Assembly: GCA_903839035.1 (NCBI GenBank)
Contig: CAIMAQ010000118.1
Span: 1 to 51,558, forward strand
DNA length: 51,558 nucleotides
From: an uncultured Opitutia bacterium
GTDB lineage: Bacteria > Verrucomicrobiota > Verrucomicrobiia > Opitutales > Opitutaceae
Direction of reading: 5' to 3'
Made by a program: the position numbers and the translations under genes. This document shows positions 1 through 8,951 of the stretch, one piece after another (position 1 is the first letter of the stretch; each line of letters starts with the position of its first letter). The notes below the pieces were generated by a model. The model was not told the origin of the DNA. It did no database searches and saw only the letters and a program-made list of their open reading frames with translations.

Positions 1-318
1 AAGGATTACCCTCTGCTCTACCCGATCGGACCGGCCAAGGCGATGGAGCCCACCCTCACACTGGCACGGGTCACCGGGGATGCGTTCTACCGGAAAATGG
101 CCGACGAGATGGCCGCCTTCATCGGCAACTGGCAGATGGACGCGCCCGGGCAGCCCTGGCATGGCGGCATGGTCCACGCGCTCGGGCAGTTCTGCGGCAA
201 GCATTGGGGTCCCGCCCTCGCCGGCCAGGTGGACAGCGGCATGGCCACGTCCAACAGCCTCGCCGCGCTGGAAAGCTGGCTCGAGCACCGCGCCCAGGAA
301 AAACCCCGCGCCCACTAA
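1..318 (+). CDS. C-terminal end of an unidentified protein (5' truncated)
   Basis: The reading frame is open from the first base of the window and ends at a TAA at 316-318, so only about the last 105 residues are visible. The Met at base 43 is internal rather than a convincing start. The fragment is rich in amphipathic helix and contains aromatic and Gly-rich turns such as PWHGGMVHALGQF. That pattern recalls the last hairpins of an (alpha/alpha)6-barrel glycosidase-type protein, but I do not recognise the family. The stop is one base before the ATG of the lipoyl-domain gene, so the two are almost certainly co-transcribed as part of the catabolic locus that follows. Confidence 0.6.
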   Translation, partial: KDYPLLYPIGPAKAMEPTLTLARVTGDAFYRKMADEMAAFIGNWQMDAPGQPWHGGMVHALGQFCGKHWGPALAGQVDSGMATSNSLAALESWLEHRAQEKPRAH

Positions 319-319
319 C

Positions 320-733
320 ATGGAAATCAAAATGAAAATGCCCGACCTGGCCACGACGGACTCCGCGATCAAGGTGATCCGGTGGCTCGTCACGCCCGGC
401 CAGCCCATCCAGCGCGGCCAGGCCCTCCTGGAGGTCGAGACGGACAAGGCCACGATGGAAGTGGAGTGTATCGCCACCGGCATCTTCAAAGAACCCCGCG
501 CCCAGCCCGGCGACACCCTCCTCGCCGGTCAAATCCTCGCCGTGCTCGAGGTCGCAGGGCCCGCGCGTCCCGCGGAGGCCGCTCCGCCGGCCTCACCCTC
601 CGTAGCTTTAGCGAAGGAGGACCCGACAATCGAAAATCCCCCCCCTCCCATCGCCCCTAGCCCATCGCCTCGTGCCGCGGGTGGCATGTTCGCCAAGAAC
701 CGCGCCGCCGCGAATCGGCCCAACCAAAACTAA
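320..733 (+). CDS. Free-standing lipoyl-domain protein (E2-like, no acyltransferase domain)
   Basis: A 137-residue protein. Residues 3-80 form a biotinyl/lipoyl domain with the lipoylation motif ETDKATMEVE, where Lys43 is the expected attachment site. Known relatives are the N-terminal swinging arms of 2-oxoacid dehydrogenase E2 subunits. Here the domain is followed only by an Ala/Pro-rich tail. There is no peripheral-subunit-binding domain and no catalytic acyltransferase domain before the stop, and no other frame restores one before the next gene at 753. The start at 320 is chosen because a longer upstream frame would run through the preceding gene. Context with E1 alpha (7941) and E1 beta (9786) suggests that it carries the acyl or aldehyde group made by that E1. 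The C-terminal tail contains a REP-like hairpin at 597-620, which may have contributed to truncation of a former E2. Confidence 0.8.
   Translation: MEIKMKMPDLATTDSAIKVIRWLVTPGQPIQRGQALLEVETDKATMEVECIATGIFKEPRAQPGDTLLAGQILAVLEVAGPARPAEAAPPASPSVALAKEDPTIENPPPPIAPSPSPRAAGGMFAKNRAAANRPNQN
597..620. repeat. REP-like inverted repeat inside the lipoyl-protein linker
   Basis: CCTCCGTAGC at 597-606 pairs with GCGAAGGAGG at 611-620 (8 of 10 positions) around a TTTA loop. From memory, similar CTTCGCTAAAGCTACGG-type repeats occur at many sites in Verrucomicrobia and Bacteroidetes genomes. Here the repeat lies within coding sequence and encodes part of the linker (SVALAKEDP). Confidence 0.5.
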
Positions 734-752
734 ATTTCATCCGCTCTTTTCC

Positions 753-1961
753 ATGAGTTCCCCCACCGTTGCCCCCGCCGGCCTCGAGCCCGAGCTGGCC
801 GAGGCCTATCGCCAATGCGCCGACAAAAGCGTCCTCGCGGCGCTCAATCCGAAGATCTTCTTCGGCTACTTCTCGGTCTGCGCCGACACTACGCAGGGCC
901 ACGGCTTCAACACGACTTTCCCCGGCCTCGACTGGGGCCAGTCCGCCGAGGCGCTGCTCTGGCTGGGCCGCACTGCCGAGATTCTGGCGAGCTGGGACTA
1001 CGTGAAGTCGTTCCTGCGCGAGGACGGCCTCGTCCCGTTCGCGATCGTGCCCGACCAGGCCGGCCAGACCCACATGATGGAGCTGCCCAAGAAGACCGAG
1101 AAATTCCCTTTCGTCGTGGCGGCCAACGGCGGCGCGTACTCCCACTGGTTTCCCGGCAATCCCCTGATGATGCTGCCCAACGTCACCGTGGTCCAGGTGG
1201 CCGACGCGATCTTCCGGCACACGAAGGACTCGGCCTGGCTCGCGGCCCAGCAGTCGTTCCTGCGCAGCGTGACCGACTGGATGGCGAAGCAGGTCACGCC
1301 CGAGGGGCTCGTGAAAGGCGGCGGCTTCTACGTCGAGCGCCCCCCGCGGCTGGAACATGACGGCGTCACCCAGTGCTACACCGCCCACGCGTTCCGCCTC
1401 GCGGCCAAACTCACCGGCGCCCCCGCCTACACCGCCGTCGCCAACCGCATCACGGCCGCCTTCCGGACTAAATTCTGGGCCGGCGACCACTGCGTCGAGT
1501 ACATCAACGCCGAGCACGGCGTGATCTCGCACCATGGCCTGACTGACGTGGACTGGGCCGCCATCGCCACCGGCCTGGCCACGCCCGAGCAGGTGAAAAT
1601 CCTCTGGCCGCAGCTGCGCCGCAACCCGGACTTCGTTTACAACGGCATTCCCACCGGCATCTCCACGCGGCCGGAGACCTACGAGGACTGGGAAATGATG
1701 TTCCTCGACCGCCACGACTTGGCCGCCATGGGGCGTGTTTGGTACGTCGAGGCGTGGGCCCGCTCCGTGATGGGTGACCGCGAGGGTCTGCTCGAGTCGC
1801 TGCGCCAGGTCGCGCGCGTCGGCCGCGAGAACAACTGGTACTGGCGCGAGCGTTACTACTCGGAGCGCAGCGGCGACCTTGGCAGCTACCGCATCAACAC
1901 CTACTGCGAATACCCCGCGAACTTCATCCGGATCGTCCACCGGTTTGTGCTCGGCACCTGA
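753..1961 (+). CDS. Putative (alpha/alpha)6-barrel sugar-processing protein
   Basis: A 402-residue protein without signal peptide or membrane segment. The ATG at 753 is preferred over one at 672 because the earlier one overlaps the lipoyl gene and adds a low-complexity, Pro/Arg-rich leader. The body is rich in aromatic and acidic residues, with motifs such as FPGLDWGQSAEALLW near the N-terminus and NNWYWRERYYSE near the C-terminus. These are typical of six-hairpin barrels seen in many glycosidases and epimerases. I could not assign a CAZy family. It starts 20 bases after the lipoyl gene and ends 5 bases before the DUF4450-like gene, so it belongs to the same operon. A role on imported oligosaccharide is inferred from context only. 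Confidence 0.6.
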   Translation: MSSPTVAPAGLEPELAEAYRQCADKSVLAALNPKIFFGYFSVCADTTQGHGFNTTFPGLDWGQSAEALLWLGRTAEILASWDYVKSFLREDGLVPFAIVPDQAGQTHMMELPKKTEKFPFVVAANGGAYSHWFPGNPLMMLPNVTVVQVADAIFRHTKDSAWLAAQQSFLRSVTDWMAKQVTPEGLVKGGGFYVERPPRLEHDGVTQCYTAHAFRLAAKLTGAPAYTAVANRITAAFRTKFWAGDHCVEYINAEHGVISHHGLTDVDWAAIATGLATPEQVKILWPQLRRNPDFVYNGIPTGISTRPETYEDWEMMFLDRHDLAAMGRVWYVEAWARSVMGDREGLLESLRQVARVGRENNWYWRERYYSERSGDLGSYRINTYCEYPANFIRIVHRFVLGT

Positions 1962-1966
1962 ACCTC

Positions 1967-4900
1967 ATGGCCGCCCCGTCCGCCACGCTCACCGCTCCCG
2001 CCGCCCGGGGTCCCGTCACCGAGACGGGGCCGTGGCGCGAGCCGGGCCAGGCGGTGGACGCCGCGTACCTCCGGGCCGGCAAGCTGCGGTACCGCGCCGA
2101 GGACGGGGAAATCATCGGGCACAACCGGCCGTATTTTAACAACCGCCCGCTCTATTGCCGGCTCAACACCGACGGCGCGGTGCTCACCGGCGACCGGCCG
2201 CTCGCCCGCCTGATCGCCAAGCCCTACCTCTTCGGCGCCCTCTCCCTGGCCATCGCGCGGCAGCGCCGGGCGATCTGGCTCCATGACGCCGCGGAAATCG
2301 AGTCCCGCTACCACTGCGGCCGGATGGCCTGGCGCTGCTCCGACCCCACCCTGCCCGGCCTCGAGGTTTTCCTCACCGTCGTACCGCTCACGGAAGTCGC
2401 CGGCTTTGCCGCCCAGCTCCACGTCTCAGGCGCGAAGCCCGGCGACCAGCTCATCTGGGCCTTCAGCGGCGCGCGCAGGGAAGAGGGCGATCCGCGGTTG
2501 AACTGGGATCCCGTGATGCGGGGCAACCCGGATATCTGCCGCTCCGGCGATCCGCGCCGGCCGTTGCTGTTTCAGGGCCTCGTACCCGGGTTTTGCGCTG
2601 GCAACGTCGCCACGATTGACGGTCCGGCGTTCCGCCTGGCCGCCACCGCGGACGCCACTTCGGTCGCCGTGGGCCGCGCGAGCCGGACGGACGGAATGCG
2701 CGTCGGCGATTCCCTGTGGCTGGCCAACCCGGTTCACCTCGCGAAGTCCGCCCCGAGTGCCGCGCCACTGATCGTCGGCACCGCCAGGCTCGCTGTCCGG
2801 CAGGATGAACTGTTCTTCGCGGTCGAGTCCTGCCCCGCGGACGCCCCGGCCGCCAGCTTGCGCAGCGCGAATCCGGCCCAGGCGTTTGCCGACGGAGTCG
2901 CCTATCTCGGCGAGGTCGAGCGCGTGCGGATCGCGAGCCCCAGTGTCCGGCTGAACGCCGCCGTCGCGGCGGTGTGTCACGCGGTGGACGCCAACTGCGA
3001 GCGCGCCCCCTACATTTTCCGCCACGGCTGCATGGCGTTCAGCTGCCGGTTTGTCGGCTGGCGGGTGATCTGCGGTGCCACCGCCCTCGGCTGGCACGAG
3101 CGCGTGCTCGGCAACGCCGGCTACACGCTCGGGCTGCAGAAAAAATCCGACCCCGCCCGCACCCGGCCATCGGCCAGCGTAGAACGGCTTCTGGTGCACG
3201 AGGGCCCGGACTCGCGGCTCTACGGCAAGGGTTCACTCGACCGGGATTTCCCGATGTACGACGTGCAGACGCAGTTCTTCGACCAGACCATCGCCGGCTG
3301 GCGCGCGTCGGCCGACCCGGAGATGGAACGGCTGCTCCGGCCGGCGCTCGAGCTGCACTTGGAATGGATGCAGGAGTGCTTCGATCCGGACGACGACGGC
3401 CTGTACGAGAGCTACATCAACACCCTCCCCACCGACTCCGTCTGGTACAACGGCGGCGGTAGCGCCGAGCAATCGGCCTACGCCTACACCGCGTATCGCG
3501 CCGCGGCCGACCTGGCCCGTCGCGCCGGTGACCTGGCCGCGGCCGAGCGCCATCAGGCGCAGATGGCAAAAATCCAGCGCGCCCTCCGCGAAAAGCTCTG
3601 GGTGCAGGAACGCGGGCATTTTGGCCTGTATCGTGAACAGGGTGGACACGGCCGCGTGCACGCCGACGCCTGGACGTACAGCGTGTTCCTGCCCATCGAT
3701 GCCGGCCTGACCTCGCCGCTCGAGGCGTTGCAATCGCTGTATTACACCGAGTGGGACCTCGAGCGCATCCGCCTCCCCTACGGTGGCGTGCTCTGCCAGC
3801 TTTCCAACTGGGTACCGTGGAAATGGTCGGTGCGCGACATGTTCGGCGGCGACCTTTTCGCCCTCGCCCTCGCCTATTTTCAAGCCGGCCTCGGCGACGC
3901 CGGCTACGAGCTCCTCGAGGGTGCCACCCTGGAGAGCGCCTATGCGAGCGTGGTGCCGGGCGGTTTCAGTCACATCGGCGCGGCGACGGATTTCGGCGAC
4001 AATGTCCACATGTTCGCGCGGACCGTGGTCGAGGGACTCTACGGTTACGCACCGGACTACCCGAACGGCTGCGTACGGATCCAGCCGGCGTTTCCCTCCG
4101 TCTGGCCCACCGCGTCGATCCAGACGCCGGACTTTGCCTTCAGCTACCGCCAGGGCAAGGACACGGACCTTTACGTGCTGGAGCTGACCAAACCCGCGGA
4201 GATCAGCTTCCGCCTGCCTGTGCGCGCCGAACGGATCCGGCGCGTGCTGGTCAACGGCCACGAGCTGACCGGTCGGACCGAGCCGGGCTTTGGCTGTACG
4301 CTGCTGACGCTCACGGTGCCCGCGACCGAGAGCGTCGACCTGACGATCGAACTTGCCGACCGCCTGACCCAGAGCCAGCCGATCCACCTCAACGGCCGGG
4401 TCGGCGACAACCTGGCCTTGAAGGTGCCAAAGGGACAGGTCGAAGAATGGCTCGACCTGCACCAGGTGCTCGAAGCCACCCAGCCGGAGGCAGCCGTCCT
4501 CCGCGGCCGGATCAGTGCCAAGCCCGGCCACCATCTCGTGCTCGCCCGGTGCCGCTGCGGCGAACTCCCGCGCTGGGAAATCTTCAAGCTGCACATCACG
4601 GATCCCGTGACGGGCATCGCCCGCATCACCCAAACCCCGCGCGCCCCCGCCCCGGGCGCCCTCTGGGACTGCCTCGACCTGGCCGGAAAGCACAACGGCG
4701 ACATCCGCACGATCTTCCAGCAGCGTTATCTTTCCCCCCGCCCGGCCACCTGCTCCGTCCGGCTCGGCGTGGACGGTTATTCCGCCTGGACGTTCCCCTA
4801 CTGGGGTCTGCCCCCGCCGAAGATCGAGCTCGGCCACATTGCCCAGCTCACCGGCGCCAAGAATCGGCTCGTCACCCCGCAGGGCGTGCCGTTCACGCGC

Positions 4901-5335
4901 TTCACCGAGGAACGGAACATCGCCTTTACGTCGCTCTGGGACAACTGGCCGACGTCCGTGGAATTCCCGGTCCACCGCGCAGGCAAGACCGCTTGGTTGC
5001 TCGTCTGTGGCAGCACCTTCCCGATGCAGACGCGCATCGCCAACGCCGAGTTTCGCTTCCGCTACGCCGACGGGCAGGTCGAGAAGCTCGAACTCATGCC
5101 GCCTGACAATTTCTGGATGCTCTGCCCATGGGGCGGCGAGGATTACAGCTACGAGCACGACGCCTTCGCCCTGCCCGCGGAACCGCCCCCGCAGGTCCAG
5201 CTCGGCGCCAACTGCCGCGCCATGGTGCTCTCCTGGAAACTCCGTCCCGACGTGATGCTGGAATCCGTCACCCTTGAAGCCCTGTCGCAGGATGTCGTCA
5301 TCGGCCTGATGGGCCTGAGCCTGGAAACCGCCTGA
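1967..5335 (+). CDS. Large DUF4450-like carbohydrate-active protein
   Basis: An 1122-residue protein. Its N-terminal region, with NRPLYCRLN around residue 60 followed by a GDRP motif, resembles the DUF4450 family that I know from polysaccharide-utilisation loci of Bacteroidetes and Verrucomicrobia; this assignment is from memory. The middle (about residues 400-750) looks like an (alpha/alpha)6 barrel, with an acidic stretch (FDPDDDGLYES) and a WYNGGG motif. The C-terminal third appears beta-rich. There is no evident signal peptide, so a cytoplasmic location is likely, which is unusual if the substrate is a polymer. It lies 5 bases after the preceding gene and 14 bases before the GH38-like gene. 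The precise activity is unknown. Confidence 0.65.
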   Translation: MAAPSATLTAPAARGPVTETGPWREPGQAVDAAYLRAGKLRYRAEDGEIIGHNRPYFNNRPLYCRLNTDGAVLTGDRPLARLIAKPYLFGALSLAIARQRRAIWLHDAAEIESRYHCGRMAWRCSDPTLPGLEVFLTVVPLTEVAGFAAQLHVSGAKPGDQLIWAFSGARREEGDPRLNWDPVMRGNPDICRSGDPRRPLLFQGLVPGFCAGNVATIDGPAFRLAATADATSVAVGRASRTDGMRVGDSLWLANPVHLAKSAPSAAPLIVGTARLAVRQDELFFAVESCPADAPAASLRSANPAQAFADGVAYLGEVERVRIASPSVRLNAAVAAVCHAVDANCERAPYIFRHGCMAFSCRFVGWRVICGATALGWHERVLGNAGYTLGLQKKSDPARTRPSASVERLLVHEGPDSRLYGKGSLDRDFPMYDVQTQFFDQTIAGWRASADPEMERLLRPALELHLEWMQECFDPDDDGLYESYINTLPTDSVWYNGGGSAEQSAYAYTAYRAAADLARRAGDLAAAERHQAQMAKIQRALREKLWVQERGHFGLYREQGGHGRVHADAWTYSVFLPIDAGLTSPLEALQSLYYTEWDLERIRLPYGGVLCQLSNWVPWKWSVRDMFGGDLFALALAYFQAGLGDAGYELLEGATLESAYASVVPGGFSHIGAATDFGDNVHMFARTVVEGLYGYAPDYPNGCVRIQPAFPSVWPTASIQTPDFAFSYRQGKDTDLYVLELTKPAEISFRLPVRAERIRRVLVNGHELTGRTEPGFGCTLLTLTVPATESVDLTIELADRLTQSQPIHLNGRVGDNLALKVPKGQVEEWLDLHQVLEATQPEAAVLRGRISAKPGHHLVLARCRCGELPRWEIFKLHITDPVTGIARITQTPRAPAPGALWDCLDLAGKHNGDIRTIFQQRYLSPRPATCSVRLGVDGYSAWTFPYWGLPPPKIELGHIAQLTGAKNRLVTPQGVPFTRFTEERNIAFTSLWDNWPTSVEFPVHRAGKTAWLLVCGSTFPMQTRIANAEFRFRYADGQVEKLELMPPDNFWMLCPWGGEDYSYEHDAFALPAEPPPQVQLGANCRAMVLSWKLRPDVMLESVTLEALSQDVVIGLMGLSLETA

Positions 5336-5349
5336 GCGCCCTGCCACCC

Positions 5350-7944
5350 ATGTCCCCCGGAAACAAGCCCCGCCTCTGCCTGACCCTGCTGAACCACTGG
5401 AGCTACACCGGCATCGGCTGGAACCTCGGGCTGGAGTCCTGCGCGCAGTCCATCACCGACAGCCTCGACATGGCGGACTATTCGCCGAGCGTGAAGACGG
5501 GGATCAACCTCGACGCGCTCACCTACGAGCTCGTCGCCGAGCACTATCCCCACCTCAACCGGCGGCTGCAGCGTTACCTCGCGGCGGGTCAGGTAGAAAT
5601 CATCGGCGGCACCTTCGGCCAGCCCATCGGCTCGATGGTATCCGGCGAATCCAACCTGCGGCAGCTCATCGTCGGCCAGCAGACCATCACCCGCGTCCTC
5701 GGCCGCCCTGTTGCCGTCTTCCTTGAGGAGGAGGAGATGAGCCACCCGCAGATTCCCCAGCTGCTCGCCCTCACGGGTTACCGGTATGCGAGCATGGCGC
5801 AGTGCGACACGTGGGGCCGGCACGGCGCGCCCTCCATGGAGGAGCCCGTTATCTGGTGGGAGGGCGCGGACGGCACCCGGATGCTCGCGGTGCCGGCCAG
5901 TCCCCTGGTGTTTCATCCGCCGATGGTCACCCACGACATCGACTGGCTCTGGACCGACGAAGGCCGCGCCACCGTGGTCCGCATGTCGGGCTCCCGGATT
6001 CCACTGGCGCTGAAATGGACCGAGTTCGGCTGGGAAAAACTCACCGGCAAATCCATCAACAAGTTCGACCCGGAGCTGTTCCGCGCGCTCTCTGCCCAGT
6101 TCGACGTCGAGTATCTCACGGTTGAGCAATACCTCGACCGCGAGTCGGCCCCCGGCCGCCCCGCCATCCCCGTGAAGCGTCCCGCCGTGGACGATTTCAC
6201 GAAGCTTCTGCCGTGGGGCATCGGCGGCGACCAACTGCGCCGCTTCGGCCGCGAGGTGGAGGCCACCCTGCTGGCCGCCGAGCGCTTCGAGGCGGTCGCG
6301 CACCTGCTGGATGCCGGCTTCGACGCCGCGGCGCCGCTGCACGAGGCGTGGCGGCAGTTCCTCGCCGCGCAAAGCCACGACGTTTCCCTCTGCGAATACA
6401 CCCGGCACCAAGGCGCCACGCCGCCCGCCGACCCGGTGCTCGACACGCATTTCCAAACCTGGGGCTCCTACGGCTACCGCTTCATGGACGAGGCCGTGGC
6501 CGCGGGCCGCAAGGTGCTGGGCGGGGCGTTGCGCGCCATCGCCCAGTCCGTCGGCACCGCGCCGGCTCACGGCCCCGGCAGCCAGGCGGCGGTGGTCTTC
6601 AATGCCTGCGGTTTCGCGCGCGATGCCCTCGTGACCACGGGCACTTTGCAACTGGAGGAACTCAAAACAGGCGCGCTGCACGTTTGCGATTCCACCGGCC
6701 AGCGGATTCCGTCCCAGCTGCTGAACAGCGAGCGCAGCTCCGGTGGCCAGCTGGTCTGCGCCGACGTGGCCTTCACCGCCCGCGCCCTGCCGGCGCTGGG
6801 CTACGACACCTATTTTCTCGTCCCGGCTGCCACCGACGCCCCGTCGCCCGCGACGGACCTGCGGGTCGACCGGGATGCGCTGGTGATCGAAAACGCCCGG
6901 GTGCGCGTTTGCCTCGATCCGGTCAGCGGTGCCATCCGCAGTCTCGTCGAACGCGCCAGCGGCAAGGACCTGCTCACCGGCAACACCCGGCCGTTCCCGA
7001 CCCTCACGGGCGAAGCCAACGGCTCCTCGCCCCTGGCACGTCCGCCCAACACTCCGGTCGCGCCCTACAATACGGCCCAGACCCAGGCGCACTTCACCTG
7101 GCTCGAGACCGGGCCGTTGCGGGCGCGGGTGCGGGCCACGCATCCCGACACCCGCGGACTGCGCTTTGAGATCACCGTCACACTCACGGCGGATTCGCCC
7201 GAGGTGGACGTGGCGGTGCGCGTTTTCCCCGACCTGCCGCCCAAAACCGGCGAGGCCAAGGTCAACGGCTGGCAATTCCCCCTGGAGATTCACGAGGGTT
7301 ACTGGCTGGAGTTGGTCCCGGGCTTCAAAGTTGCGACGGTCCTACGCGACTATCCCTTCGGCGCCGAGCCCAGCGGGAAGCAGGCCGTGACGGCGCTGTC
7401 GTGGCTGGACCTGATGGCGGCGGATGGCTCCGGGCTCCTCGTCGTGCACAGCGGCACCCAGTATTTCAAGCGCCGCGACGACGGCGGTTTCGCCAACCTG
7501 GTCGTGCGCGAATGGGAATCGCACTTCACCGGCGAGTTCGGCTGGCCCCGCACGTGCGCCTATCGCTACGTGCTACGGCCCCATGGCGCCGGGTTCACCA
7601 ACACCGACCGGAATCAGGCGGTCGCGGCGTTCGACCAGAAGCCACGCGTCATCGTGCTGGCCCCGCAGCCCGGCGCGCTGCCCCGGCGGCAAAGTTTCCT
7701 GACCGTGACGGGGACCACGCTTTCCGCGTTCCGCCGCCCGGCAGGCCAAGCCGGCTGCGAACTGCGGCTGGCCGAATGCGAGGGACAGGCCGGCACGGCC
7801 CGCGTGACCACCACCCTGCCCCTAACATCGTGCCATCCGACCGACGCGATGGGTCGGACCCGGGGCGCATCCAGCCTGCTCGCCAGCTCTGGGGACATCA
7901 CGCTTCGCCCCTGGGAAATCAGGCAATTCCAACTTCTAAAATGA
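5350..7944 (+). CDS. Divergent GH38-like protein with altered active site
   Basis: An 864-residue protein with the overall plan of glycoside hydrolase family 38: an N-terminal catalytic-type domain, a helical middle with SHDVSLCEY (His343-Asp344), and a beta-rich C-terminal part beginning around ENARVRVCLDPVSGAIRSL. In canonical GH38 enzymes the first zinc site is H-x-D. Here His16 is followed by Trp-Ser, so the Asp is Ser18. The region that normally carries the catalytic Asp in a D-x-F-G-H motif reads LEEEEMSHPQIPQ (residues 125-137). The canonical paralogue at 14426 keeps all these residues. This copy may therefore use another mechanism, or be non-hydrolytic. Its TGA overlaps the ATG of the E1 alpha gene by four bases, implying translational coupling. 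Confidence 0.75.
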   Translation: MSPGNKPRLCLTLLNHWSYTGIGWNLGLESCAQSITDSLDMADYSPSVKTGINLDALTYELVAEHYPHLNRRLQRYLAAGQVEIIGGTFGQPIGSMVSGESNLRQLIVGQQTITRVLGRPVAVFLEEEEMSHPQIPQLLALTGYRYASMAQCDTWGRHGAPSMEEPVIWWEGADGTRMLAVPASPLVFHPPMVTHDIDWLWTDEGRATVVRMSGSRIPLALKWTEFGWEKLTGKSINKFDPELFRALSAQFDVEYLTVEQYLDRESAPGRPAIPVKRPAVDDFTKLLPWGIGGDQLRRFGREVEATLLAAERFEAVAHLLDAGFDAAAPLHEAWRQFLAAQSHDVSLCEYTRHQGATPPADPVLDTHFQTWGSYGYRFMDEAVAAGRKVLGGALRAIAQSVGTAPAHGPGSQAAVVFNACGFARDALVTTGTLQLEELKTGALHVCDSTGQRIPSQLLNSERSSGGQLVCADVAFTARALPALGYDTYFLVPAATDAPSPATDLRVDRDALVIENARVRVCLDPVSGAIRSLVERASGKDLLTGNTRPFPTLTGEANGSSPLARPPNTPVAPYNTAQTQAHFTWLETGPLRARVRATHPDTRGLRFEITVTLTADSPEVDVAVRVFPDLPPKTGEAKVNGWQFPLEIHEGYWLELVPGFKVATVLRDYPFGAEPSGKQAVTALSWLDLMAADGSGLLVVHSGTQYFKRRDDGGFANLVVREWESHFTGEFGWPRTCAYRYVLRPHGAGFTNTDRNQAVAAFDQKPRVIVLAPQPGALPRRQSFLTVTGTTLSAFRRPAGQAGCELRLAECEGQAGTARVTTTLPLTSCHPTDAMGRTRGASSLLASSGDITLRPWEIRQFQLLK

Positions 7945-8942
7945 CCACGACCTCCCAATCAGGCGCCGCCCACCCGGCCGCGCCGAGCTCTGACCGGGCC
8001 TTTCTGCTCGGCCTCTACCAGCGCATCGTCCTTATCCGCGAGTTCGAGGAGCGGGTGAAGTTCCTCTTTCTCGAGGGCACCATGCCGGGCACCATCCACC
8101 AGTGTCAGGGCCAGGAAGCCACCGCCGTCGGCGTGTGTGCCGCCCTGCAGGCCGGTGATTACATCACGTCCACGTTCCGCGGCCACGGCCACGCGCTGGC
8201 CAAGGGCCTGAGCGTGCAGGAACTCCTCGACGAGCTGTACGGCGCCACGACCGGCTGCTGCAAGGGCAAGGGCGGTTCCATGCACATGGGCAACATGGAC
8301 AAGGGCATGGTCCCCGGCATCGCCATCGTCGCAGGCGGCATTCCCCTCGCCGCCGGCATGGCCCTCGCATTCAAGCTGCAGAAGAAACCGCAGGTCGTCG
8401 CCTGCTTCTTCGGCGACGGCGCCGTGGCCGAAGGCGCGTTTCACGAGGGCGTCAATATGGCCGCCATCTGGAACCTGCCCGTCGTGCTCGTCTGCGAGAA
8501 CAACCTCTACGGCGCGTCCACCCACATCGGTAAGGTCATGAAGAACCCGAAGATCTCCGACCGCGCCGCCTCGTACGGCTTCCGCGGCGAGACCGTGGAC
8601 GGCAACGACGTGCTCGCCGTCCTCGCCGCCGCCCAGCGCGCCGTCGAGGAATGCCGCGCCGGTAAGGGACCGGTCCTGCTTGAACTGCTCACCTACCGCC
8701 GCACCGGCCACTCGCGGCGCGATGCCTGCCATTACCAGCCGAAGGACGAGCGCGAGGCGTGGTTCGCCCGCGACCCGATCACCCGCTTCGCCGAGGTGCT
8801 GCTCGCCCGGCCCGATGTGAAGCAAGCCGACCTCGACGCCATCAAGGCGAAGATCGAGGCCGAGATCCAAACTGCCGTCGTCAACGCCCAGCAAGCGCCC
8901 CAGCCTACCCTCGCGAACCTCACCGAGGACGTCTTCGCCTGA
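7941..8942 (+). CDS. TPP-dependent dehydrogenase E1 component, alpha subunit
   Basis: A 333-residue protein of the acetoin/pyruvate dehydrogenase E1 alpha family. It shows the thiamine-diphosphate fold signature, GDG at 158-160 through to NN at 187-188 (FFGDGAVAEGAFHEGVN then CENN). It also has the GKGGSMHMG loop and the GHSRRD segment of the regulatory loop. E1 enzymes decarboxylate a 2-oxoacid, or cleave acetoin, and pass the product to a lipoyl arm. The ATG overlaps the preceding stop (ATGA at 7941-7944). Unusually, its beta partner is not adjacent: a PhyH gene lies between them. Substrate specificity cannot be read from sequence; acetoin-type enzymes are the closest match I recognise. Confidence 0.88.
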   Translation: MTTTSQSGAAHPAAPSSDRAFLLGLYQRIVLIREFEERVKFLFLEGTMPGTIHQCQGQEATAVGVCAALQAGDYITSTFRGHGHALAKGLSVQELLDELYGATTGCCKGKGGSMHMGNMDKGMVPGIAIVAGGIPLAAGMALAFKLQKKPQVVACFFGDGAVAEGAFHEGVNMAAIWNLPVVLVCENNLYGASTHIGKVMKNPKISDRAASYGFRGETVDGNDVLAVLAAAQRAVEECRAGKGPVLLELLTYRRTGHSRRDACHYQPKDEREAWFARDPITRFAEVLLARPDVKQADLDAIKAKIEAEIQTAVVNAQQAPQPTLANLTEDVFA

Positions 8943-8951
8943 TTTACCGCC

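Noticed and set aside
320-760. A full E2 subunit interrupted by a simple frameshift
   Set aside because: Only 19 bases separate the lipoyl-protein stop from the next gene, and no frame contains subunit-binding or acyltransferase motifs, so a single indel cannot restore an E2.
657-1940. Long minus-strand open frame opposite the sugar-processing gene (also 9777-11681, 14393-16582, 39710-41113 and similar)
   Set aside because: These are antisense shadows of GC-rich plus-strand genes. Their predicted proteins are low-complexity, rich in Gly, Arg, His and Asp, cross gene boundaries and show no recognisable motifs.
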